From: Planctomycetaceae bacterium
Lineage (GTDB): Bacteria > Planctomycetota > Phycisphaerae > Phycisphaerales > SM1A02
NCBI GenBank assembly: GCA_947474065.1
Contig: CANJHD010000003.1
Span: 1-64,000, forward strand
Reading direction: 5' to 3'
DNA: 64,000 nt
Part shown: positions 54,045 to 61,077 of the stretch, piece by piece
Numbering within the stretch: position 1 is the stretch's first letter
Layout: each line of letters opens with the position of its first letter
Position numbers and translations under genes: made by a program
The notes under the pieces: model-generated
Databases searched by the model: none
Seen by the model: only the letters and a program-made list of their open reading frames with translations
What the model was told of the DNA's origin: nothing

Positions 54045-54294
54045 AACTATTCAATGTAGTTTGTGATTAACAATCGTTTCAAAGACCGTTTTGTTATGAG
54101 CCATCGTATGGGTGTGTTGCACGCTAGTGGTTGGGGGAACCGTGATCCGACAACCGTCATGTGCGACATGTCCGCTCTTGGAGCCAAATGTCGTGCCTTC
54201 CGATTGGTGAATCTCACGGATGATGTTCGTGCCTGTTCTTTCGATTCGTCGATACGATTTGATCACACTACTGACCGGCGGCTGAATGTGTGCA

Positions 54295-54310
54295 TGTTCC
54301 ACGTGGAACA
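54295..54310. promoter_or_regulatory. parS: parS centromere-like site, upstream copy
   Basis: Perfect 16-bp palindrome TGTTCCACGTGGAACA, a variant of the chromosomal parS consensus TGTTTCACGTGAAACA with both symmetric positions changed. It lies 28 bp before the parB start, inside the leader, so ParB loading here could also repress parB. Confidence 0.9.
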
Positions 54311-54326
54311 TTGCTCAGCATTACTC

Positions 54327-54332
54327 AAGGAG
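54327..54332 (+). promoter_or_regulatory. Ribosome binding site fixing the parB start
   Basis: AAGGAG ends 6 bases before ATG 54339 and excludes the in-frame ATG at 54063, which has no such signal. Confidence 0.8.
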
Positions 54333-54338
54333 TTCACT

Positions 54339-55436
54339 ATGGCCAAGGCACCCGATGATCGCACCAAGATGACGCAATCAAAGTTAGGCCGCGGCCTTGG
54401 GATTTTGATTCCCGTGCCGATCCAGCGAACAACGAATGCCGAGGGTGCACACCCAACCACAGTCACCACATCTGAACTTTCGGGGCGCAACACAGACGTC
54501 GCAAATGCTACGGCTGGTGGGCCCACAAGCACACGCTCCGCTGGCACGGTTGAGCCTAAACCGGCACAGACGGTGTTGTTGGCAGATGCATCGGTGGACC
54601 AATTGGCAGACGGGATGGTGACATTCATCTCGGTTCGGGCGATTCAGCCTGGCAAGTACCAGCCGCGCGGTGGCATGGATCCAGTCGCTTTGGACACCCT
54701 TGCGCGCAGTATCGAGCAGTCGGGATTGATGCAGCCGGTCGTGGTGCGTCCACTCAGTGGCTCGCCAGGAAGGTTTGAATTGATCGCTGGCGAACGCCGA
54801 TGGCGCGCTATGGATCAGCTTGGGCGCACAGAAATACCTGCGATTGTCCAAGTTGTTGACGATCGCCAGGCTGCTGAGTTGTCCCTCATTGAGAACCTTC
54901 AGCGTGAAGACCTTAACCCGATGGATCGCGCCGCAGCACTCCGCCGCCTTGCTGATGACTTTGGACTAACACACCAAGACCTTGCTGGCCGAGTTGGACT
55001 TGATCGCGCAACTGTGTCAAACCTGCTTCGCCTCAACGACCTTGATGGCGGCTCGGCATCGCACGTGCGCTCGGGGGCTATCTCCTTGGGACACGCTAAG
55101 GTTCTTCTGGGTGTGACCGAGGTTGGCGTGCGAAGGAACTTTGCCGAGCAAGCGGCGGTACATGGTTGGTCTGTTCGAGAGTTGGAGGGTGCTGTTCGGG
55201 ATGTTGCAAGTGTTCCACGTGGAACACCGCTCACCAAGCCAAAGACTCGCGGACCAAAGAGTGCACACCTCGCCGACCTCCGTCGGCAACTCGAGCAACA
55301 CCTCGGTACCCGTGTTGACATCAAGGTTGGTCGAAAGAAGGGTGCTGGCGAATTGCGAATCCAGTTCTTCTCACTTGATGAATTCGACGGGCTCATGCAA
55401 CGTATTGGATTCGACAAAAATCGCCTGCCAGACTAA
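54339..55436 (+). CDS. parB: Chromosome partitioning protein ParB
   Basis: A CTP-dependent DNA clamp that loads at parS and helps segregate the chromosome. 365 residues. N-terminal ParA-interacting stretch (SKLGRGLGILIP, residues 14-25), a linker of about 70 residues, the CTP-binding domain with VTFISVRAIQPGKYQPR, GERRWRAM (151-158) and ENLQREDLNPMDRA (185-198), the helix-turn-helix LTHQDLAGRVGLDRATVSNLLR (~210-231), and a C-terminal dimerisation domain (~305-365). One parS lies upstream, another inside the gene. No parA is nearby, which is unusual. Confidence 0.95.
   Translation: MAKAPDDRTKMTQSKLGRGLGILIPVPIQRTTNAEGAHPTTVTTSELSGRNTDVANATAGGPTSTRSAGTVEPKPAQTVLLADASVDQLADGMVTFISVRAIQPGKYQPRGGMDPVALDTLARSIEQSGLMQPVVVRPLSGSPGRFELIAGERRWRAMDQLGRTEIPAIVQVVDDRQAAELSLIENLQREDLNPMDRAAALRRLADDFGLTHQDLAGRVGLDRATVSNLLRLNDLDGGSASHVRSGAISLGHAKVLLGVTEVGVRRNFAEQAAVHGWSVRELEGAVRDVASVPRGTPLTKPKTRGPKSAHLADLRRQLEQHLGTRVDIKVGRKKGAGELRIQFFSLDEFDGLMQRIGFDKNRLPD
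55211..55226. promoter_or_regulatory. parS: parS centromere-like site inside parB
   Basis: A second perfect copy of TGTTCCACGTGGAACA, extended by one matching base on each side (GTGTTCCACGTGGAACAC), lies in the parB coding sequence at about codons 291-296, encoding SVPRGT. Intragenic parS sites in parB are known in several bacteria. Confidence 0.9.
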
Positions 55437-55507
55437 GACTGTCCAATAACCACAAACACCTCGTTACTGCGTCTTTGCCAACCATGTCAACCGCACCCAT
55501 CAGCCAT

Positions 55508-56179
55508 ATGAATCACACCACTCTCCACCGTAGCAAGCACCTCATCACTACGACCGTTCTTTGCACCCTTGGTTGCCTACTCATGTTGGGCGTCGCGAGT
55601 CCTCAGCAAGCACCCACAGTGCCTGCGAAGGTCGCCACGCCTGCTGCCACAGCTATCTCTGGCCCTCAGGTATTCACAGTGGACGATGTCCACTCCATGG
55701 CTCTGTTCCGTGTCCAGCACTTTGGCGCCGGTCAGTTCTGGGGCCGATTCAACGACATTGAAGGCAACTTCACCTTTGAACCAGGCAAAGCAGAGGGCAT
55801 GAAGTTCGACATCACCATCAAGGTGGACTCGATCGATACCGCCAATGATGACCTCAACAAGCACCTTCGCAGTCCAGATTTTTTCTCAGCAAAGGATTTT
55901 CCATCGATGACCTTCAAGAGCACAAGTGCAAAGAAGGCCGACGACATGGTCTATGACGTGACCGGCGACCTCACCCTGCACGGCGTTACCAAGTCTGTTG
56001 TTGCGCGCGTTGAGTATTGCGGCATGGCGGACATGGGTCGCGGTCTCAAAGCGGGATTTGAGGCTCAATTAGTGATTAAACGCAGTGACTTCGGTATCAA
56101 GTACGGCACCGACAAGGGCGCCATTGGCGACAGCGTAAAGATCATTGTCGGCCTCGAGGGCGGGGTAGCGAAAAAGTAG
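55508..56179 (+). CDS. YceI family periplasmic protein
   Basis: A 223-residue secreted protein: signal peptide (MNHTTLHRSKHLITTTVLCTLG...) then the lipocalin-like YceI domain (~50-220): FTVDDVHSMALFRVQHFGAG, GRFNDIEGNFTF, the repeated VDSIDTANDDLNKHLRSPDFF, FPSMTFKST, GDLTLHGVTKSV and RSDFGIKYG are all family positions. YceI proteins bind isoprenoid-type lipids in the periplasm. Start uncertain among ATG 55484 and ATG 55508. Confidence 0.9.
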   Translation: MNHTTLHRSKHLITTTVLCTLGCLLMLGVASPQQAPTVPAKVATPAATAISGPQVFTVDDVHSMALFRVQHFGAGQFWGRFNDIEGNFTFEPGKAEGMKFDITIKVDSIDTANDDLNKHLRSPDFFSAKDFPSMTFKSTSAKKADDMVYDVTGDLTLHGVTKSVVARVEYCGMADMGRGLKAGFEAQLVIKRSDFGIKYGTDKGAIGDSVKIIVGLEGGVAKK

Positions 56180-56195
56180 TTCGACGGCCGCCGCC

Positions 56196-57125
56196 ATGGA
56201 ACTCGACATCATCATTCGCGCAGTGCTAACACCCACACTAGCGGTGTTGGTAGTGATGTTGCTGTTGCATTGGATCTCAAACAAGATGCATTCGTGGACA
56301 CTGGCAAAGCACGGGCGCCGTCACGTCGCTTTGTATTTCTCACTCAATCTCTGGATGCCAATTCTTGTTGTCATTCCGCCCATTGCCGCACATTTCCATT
56401 TACAACCCGGGCTTGAGTGGCCATGGACAACCGCTTACGGTCAGCTACCAGTATCGCTGTTGATTGGCGCATGCGGCGCGATGATCACAACGTATTTCAC
56501 AAAGCAGTCGTGGCAACTAACCGGAGTGATAGCAGTAGCAGTGTGCTCTACGGTGGTTCTTGCCCCGCCAGGAATCGGCGGAGTTCCCCAGCATTTGATT
56601 GTTGCGCTTGTCGCCACACTTTCCTCATGTGGTATTGCGCAGTCGGCCACACAAACAAGGGCGACATCATTTGCTGCACTGATGGTCATCGCAGCATGCG
56701 CCAGCGTGATGTGCATGCTGAGTGGATTTGCGAAGCTAAGCGTGGTTGTTGCCGCACTGAGCGCCGGGAGCGCGACATTCGCGGTTGCAGCCATGTTCTT
56801 TCCATCAGTTCACCTTGGCCGCGCGGGGGCCACAACATTCGCCTGTTCACTTACAGCCTGTATGTTTGTTGGCGCCGGATACGACGAAAGCGGATTTCCA
56901 TGGTGGATCTGGACCATGTTGGCCCTGTCGCCAGCACTCATGGGCGTTAGCGCACTCCGGGCTGTTTCGAGCCGTCCAGGTGTGAGGCTGTTCGCAATTG
57001 TCGCCACCCCCGCAGCATTTGCCGCATGTGCGGTCGCCACCGTGGTATTGACGTCCGGTGCCGTGTTCAAACAATCAAACCAAAGCACACCAAGCGAGTC
57101 GTACGGCACCGATCGACAACCGTAG
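56196..57125 (+). CDS. Multi-pass membrane protein of unknown function
   Basis: A 309-residue protein with about nine hydrophobic helices spread along its whole length and almost no soluble domain except a short polar tail. Helices are Ala/Val/Cys-rich (LMVIAACASVMCMLSGFA). No family recognised. It follows the yceI gene by 16 bp and is followed 1 bp later by a small membrane protein, so the three are probably one unit. Confidence 0.6.
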   Translation: MELDIIIRAVLTPTLAVLVVMLLLHWISNKMHSWTLAKHGRRHVALYFSLNLWMPILVVIPPIAAHFHLQPGLEWPWTTAYGQLPVSLLIGACGAMITTYFTKQSWQLTGVIAVAVCSTVVLAPPGIGGVPQHLIVALVATLSSCGIAQSATQTRATSFAALMVIAACASVMCMLSGFAKLSVVVAALSAGSATFAVAAMFFPSVHLGRAGATTFACSLTACMFVGAGYDESGFPWWIWTMLALSPALMGVSALRAVSSRPGVRLFAIVATPAAFAACAVATVVLTSGAVFKQSNQSTPSESYGTDRQP

Positions 57126-57126
57126 G

Positions 57127-57378
57127 ATGCCAGTCATGCTCGCGTGGATCCCATTTCTGCAACCCGCCCCCGGTGTGTCCACTTATTGGTGGGCGTTGGT
57201 GTTTCCACTCTCCATTTTCGTGAGCATGACGTGGCGCGCCATTCGGCAGACAGATCTAGCTGGCTACTGGCCATCGGTTGCGCGGATGTCAGCACAGATT
57301 GTGGTTGGCATGCTGGCGCTCTTTGTTGGCTTGGCGATAGTCATCCGCGTGATCGTGCCAATGTTGCCCGTGGACTAA
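57127..57378 (+). CDS. Small two-helix membrane protein
   Basis: An 83-residue protein with two hydrophobic helices (~17-33 and ~50-78) and an RxxD-type polar loop between. The start lies 1 bp after the preceding stop (TAGGATG), suggesting translational coupling. Function unknown; its 3' end faces the convergent gene at 57397. Confidence 0.55.
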   Translation: MPVMLAWIPFLQPAPGVSTYWWALVFPLSIFVSMTWRAIRQTDLAGYWPSVARMSAQIVVGMLALFVGLAIVIRVIVPMLPVD

Positions 57379-57396
57379 CGCACTGCGTTTGTTCCA

Positions 57397-57966
57397 TCAT
57401 GCGGCGGCGTGTGTACGCCGGGTGCGCATCCATGCGACGAACTCAAGCACGCCCCACCATGGCAATGCCCAAATCACGGCACCAAGCGCGGCTTGTGGGA
57501 ACAAAATTCTGCGCACTGCGTGTGAATCACCACTGATCGTTCGCCGCACTGCTTCTTTGGGACTTTCGCCACTGGTGTCACGTTCTGCAGGTGGAGGAAA
57601 CCCCTCATCGCCACGTTCGGCGCGCCACGAAGCTGCGACCACTGGAAATGGCCAGCCAATTCCAACGGCCGCGGCGCGCACATGACCAGCGTCAAGCGGC
57701 GGTGCTGGTTCAGCCCACCCTGGAACCACCCCAGTCGTTTCCGATGGGTTCACCAGTGGACCAACTGTTTCAACATTGATCCACCGAATACATGCAGATC
57801 GACGCTCGGAACCACTCCATGCAGCAGTCCCACGCAACAAGAGAATGTCAGTGGATTCATGAATAGCCGACATCGTCATTTGCGCGTAGGGCACAGTGGC
57901 GGCAATGCTCATTGCGCCAAGCATCAGGCCGATCGCCGCGTAACCCACGTGCAGACGAATCGTCAT
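57397..57966 (-). CDS. Membrane protein of unknown function, coupled to the DEAD-box gene
   Basis: A 189-residue protein: N-terminal helix (~8-28), an extracytoplasmic region with Trp/Pro/Glu-rich sequence (~30-150), and a C-terminal helix (~155-175) followed by basic residues (WMRTRRTHAAA). No family recognised. Its ATG overlaps the stop of the helicase gene (ATGA). Confidence 0.55.
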   Translation of the reverse strand: MTIRLHVGYAAIGLMLGAMSIAATVPYAQMTMSAIHESTDILLLRGTAAWSGSERRSACIRWINVETVGPLVNPSETTGVVPGWAEPAPPLDAGHVRAAAVGIGWPFPVVAASWRAERGDEGFPPPAERDTSGESPKEAVRRTISGDSHAVRRILFPQAALGAVIWALPWWGVLEFVAWMRTRRTHAAA

Positions 57967-59666
57967 GTCACCTTCTTCACGCCGCCACCTGGTTTCTGGC
58001 CCTTGGCGATTGGCGCCTTACGCTGTTTACCACGTTTATGCGCCTGATTCTTCGGCTTGTCACCCTTTTGAACACGCTTCTCTTTGCGCTTCAACGCAGC
58101 AGGAGCATTCCGGATCATCGCAGCGAGCGATCGTCCCGCTGGCACCGGTGCGTTCGGGTCCGTGCTACCGCCAATAGTCAATGGTCGGTCAACTCGTCGC
58201 GTTGGTCGGTCGGTTCGCCCAGCAATCCGTACGCCGCCACTTCGCGCACCAGTTGCCCGTGTAGTAGCCGCCCGGATAGTGGACGGACGCGCGCCAGCTG
58301 GACGACCAGCCGGATGCGCGCCAGCCGGTCGAGCAGTCGGCGCTCGTGGTCCAGCAATGCGTGGTCCCGCCGTGCGGCTTCCGGCACTACGCGGTCCACC
58401 AGTACTCATTTCAACTTCGCGGTCAGGCACAGCACCATCGCGCATCCGCATGTACGCGGCATATGCAGGCGGCTTCTTGGGCATCAATTTGACGCGCTGT
58501 GTGCGTTCCACATGTAGCCAGCGCTCAACATCAGCCGGGCAACGAAGCGTGAATGCCTCAGCACTACCGCCTCCGTGACCAGCGCGTCCAACACGGTGAA
58601 CATACTCCTCAGGAAGGAGCGGAACGTCATAATTAATCACGCAGCGTGCGGCTGGCACATGCAATCCGCGTGAAGCAACATCAGTGGCAACAACCACGTC
58701 TGCATGCCCAGTAGTGAATGCCGCGAGAGCCTCGGTGCGCTGTCGCTGACTTCGGTCGCCGTGGATGAGCACAGTCTTGATCGCGTGTCGTCGCAATGCT
58801 GATGCAACCCAACCAGCGCGCCGGCGCGTGCGGCAGAACACCATGACACCCTTGCGATTTCCATCTTTGATAAGCGCAACCGTCAACGCCGTCTTTGACT
58901 CATCATCAATGTCATAAATGTGCTGACCAAGGTCGGAACGAGGCTCGGGCGTACCAGCCACCTTCGCACGATCGCGACCAACAAGATCCACACGCGCTGG
59001 GTCACGCAGCATTTCTTCAACAACCTTCTCAACAGGTCGCGGCATCGTTGCTGTGTAGAAGAGCAACTGTCGTGATTCCGGTGCACGCGAAAGAATTTCC
59101 TTCGCCTGTGGAAGGAAGCCCATGTCAAGCATGCGGTCTGCCTCATCGAGCACACATTGCTGCACAAACGCGAGCGATATGACATCAAGCTCGCAGAGTT
59201 CCTTCACTCGACCTGGCGTCCCAACAAGAAGATCTACGCCAATCGAGACAGCCTCACGCTGTGGTGCAAGTGGGCTCTTGCCGTAAACAGCAGCGGTTCG
59301 CAACACTGAACCACGGAACAGGAGTGCAGCTTCGCGTGCAACCTGTTGTGCCAACTCGCGTGTTGGACAAAGAACAAGGGCGCGAAGTCGTCGTCGCGGA
59401 TCAACGGGCCGACCACGAACACGCAGTGGCGGATCAGCCAAGAGTTTCATTGCTACTGGTAAGAGGTACCCAAGCGTCTTGCCGGTACCAGTGGCCGCAA
59501 CGACCGCAACATCTTTGCCAGTACTTGCCGTGGGGATCGCTGCCCGTTGCACAGGCGTCGGATCAGTCACGCCCATGCGTGCCAATGACTCCACCAACAT
59601 CGTTGAGATGCCAAGTGCCGCAAACCCTGAACCGCTCTCCGCTCCTTTAGACTTCATGCGTTGCAC
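57963..59666 (-). CDS. DEAD-box RNA helicase with a long basic tail
   Basis: An RhlE/CsdA-type ATP-dependent RNA helicase of 567 residues. Q motif (DPTPVQRAAIP), Walker A (AATGTGKT), PTRELAQQ, VGTPGRV, the DEAD box (VLDEADRMLDMGF), TAT (FYTATMP), and HRVGRAGHGG motif VI. Beyond ~residue 395 the protein is low-complexity: repeats of GPR/AG-type sequence and a strongly basic Lys-rich end, probably RNA-binding. Expected role: ribosome assembly or RNA unwinding. ATG 59657 is an alternative start. Confidence 0.93.
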   Translation of the reverse strand: MQRMKSKGAESGSGFAALGISTMLVESLARMGVTDPTPVQRAAIPTASTGKDVAVVAATGTGKTLGYLLPVAMKLLADPPLRVRGRPVDPRRRLRALVLCPTRELAQQVAREAALLFRGSVLRTAAVYGKSPLAPQREAVSIGVDLLVGTPGRVKELCELDVISLAFVQQCVLDEADRMLDMGFLPQAKEILSRAPESRQLLFYTATMPRPVEKVVEEMLRDPARVDLVGRDRAKVAGTPEPRSDLGQHIYDIDDESKTALTVALIKDGNRKGVMVFCRTRRRAGWVASALRRHAIKTVLIHGDRSQRQRTEALAAFTTGHADVVVATDVASRGLHVPAARCVINYDVPLLPEEYVHRVGRAGHGGGSAEAFTLRCPADVERWLHVERTQRVKLMPKKPPAYAAYMRMRDGAVPDREVEMSTGGPRSAGSRTAGPRIAGPRAPTARPAGAHPAGRPAGARPSTIRAATTRATGARSGGVRIAGRTDRPTRRVDRPLTIGGSTDPNAPVPAGRSLAAMIRNAPAALKRKEKRVQKGDKPKNQAHKRGKQRKAPIAKGQKPGGGVKKVT

Positions 59667-59676
59667 TGTACGCGCT

Positions 59677-61077
59677 TCAAGGATGCGGATCCTTCGTCAC
59701 AGACGCAGGAAATACCGGAACTGGAGCATCAATAACGGGATCAGCCGGGGCCCGTTGCAGCTCTTTTTCTAGGTACTTGTTATGCATGCGCGTCTGGCGG
59801 TCATTCAAGTCGACCTCCCGACCGTCAACCCACGCTCGGCGGACAACAGTGGTGATTTCAAACGGGTCGCCAGACCAAAGCACCAGGGTTGCACTCATTC
59901 CAGGCGCAACAGTTCCATAGTGGGCGCCTACGCCGGCCAACTCAGCAGGGACTCGGGTCACACATTCGAGCGCCTGATTCACATCAAGACCATGACCAAC
60001 AGCGCGCCCGCATTGTGAAGGAAGACTGCGTTCGTGGGCGGGTTCATCGCCGGAAGCAATTGAGAAATTCAAACCAGCATTTGCGAGCTTCGCTGGAACC
60101 TCAAACACCGCAGAGACACCGTCACTTTCGCGTAACGGCATGCGATTAATACCACGCACAATTACCGGAACACCATTGGCCTTGAGAAGTGGAATCATCT
60201 CTGGCGCACCAAGTCCACCAACCACTACAGGCCGATAGCCGCGCCGAATTGCCCACAGAACGGAAGCCTCAATTTGTCCAGGCCAATTGGCATCAAGAAG
60301 CACTGGTTCGCGCTTTTCAATGACACCACGGAGTGACTCATAGCGCGCATCCTTCGCACCACTTGGGTCAGCAGCACGCGCACGTAAATACGCCTCGGCA
60401 TTATCAAAGAAGCGATCGATTGCAGCGATTGCCTTGTCGCGATCTTTTCGTTGCTCATCAAACGACTTTGATTGCCAACGCGATTGCACCGGCTCCATCA
60501 TTGGCCAGTGCACAATCATTCCAGCTTCCGCATTTACAGTGCGATCCATTATTGTCCACCCATCAAGGCGCATAGCGCTGGCGTGACCACCAACGACGCC
60601 GCTTACAGGAAAGACGTGAGCCATCAAGATGCCGGCATTACGCGCTACGGGTGGCAGATCACTGTCGGGGTTCGTTGCGGTTGAAGCCTTAATTTCCGGA
60701 TGAAAATCACCAAATTCGCTCGTGTCATCAGTCGCTTCAACCTGCGCAGTTTCAATGAGACCGAGCGTAGTTGCGCTTGCCCAGAGACCTGGCGTCAAGA
60801 CGTGACCAGGTGCATCAATCTCCATCGCATTGGCTGATGCAACACCAGGACCAATTGGTTCCGCTCCAACGGCAACAACACAACCCTTGTCAAACACAAC
60901 CCATCCATTGGGAATTGGTTTAGCTCCTGGTGTGCACGGGCGCACATCAACATGCCGAAGCACCATCTGCGTCCGTTGTTTCGGCGCTGGTATCTCGCTG
61001 GATTGACGCGCGGCGACATTCGCGGTGATCGTTACTACAACAGAAGCAACAAACCACAATTTACGGTTGTTCATCAT
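59677..61077 (-). CDS. Secreted amidohydrolase-like protein lacking the HxH metal motif
   Basis: A 466-residue protein with a signal peptide (MMNNRKLWFVASVVVTITANVAA). The overall pattern is that of imidazolonepropionase-type amidohydrolases (VLTPGLWASATTLGL at the start of the barrel, then a C-terminal strand set ending GTVAPGMSATLVLWSGDPFE), but the usual PGLIDxHxH is replaced by PGLWASATT, so metal binding is unlikely. It overlaps the upstream amidohydrolase gene by ATGA. Possibly an inactive partner subunit. Confidence 0.75.
   Translation of the reverse strand: MMNNRKLWFVASVVVTITANVAARQSSEIPAPKQRTQMVLRHVDVRPCTPGAKPIPNGWVVFDKGCVVAVGAEPIGPGVASANAMEIDAPGHVLTPGLWASATTLGLIETAQVEATDDTSEFGDFHPEIKASTATNPDSDLPPVARNAGILMAHVFPVSGVVGGHASAMRLDGWTIMDRTVNAEAGMIVHWPMMEPVQSRWQSKSFDEQRKDRDKAIAAIDRFFDNAEAYLRARAADPSGAKDARYESLRGVIEKREPVLLDANWPGQIEASVLWAIRRGYRPVVVGGLGAPEMIPLLKANGVPVIVRGINRMPLRESDGVSAVFEVPAKLANAGLNFSIASGDEPAHERSLPSQCGRAVGHGLDVNQALECVTRVPAELAGVGAHYGTVAPGMSATLVLWSGDPFEITTVVRRAWVDGREVDLNDRQTRMHNKYLEKELQRAPADPVIDAPVPVFPASVTKDPHP

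Larger units (their letters stand above)
53810..54338. other. 529-bp non-coding region upstream of parB with repeats and a parS site
   Basis: No credible gene. The first ~250 bp are AT-richer and carry direct repeats (GCCACATGATCGC twice), related TGATCGC words at 54006-54012 and 54026-54032, and a separated inverted repeat CGGTCTTT (53980-53987) / AAAGACCG (54081-54088). The stretch 54063-54338 is open in frame with parB but lacks coding character and contains the parS palindrome at 54295-54310. Confidence 0.6.

Noticed and set aside
53837-54046. A 69-codon minus-strand ORF in the parB upstream region
   Set aside because: It spans the direct repeats, has no ribosome binding site and no similarity.
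54063-54338. 92-codon N-terminal extension of ParB
   Set aside because: It would put the parS palindrome and leader into the protein, lacks a ribosome binding site, and the AAGGAG at 54327 marks the start at 54339.
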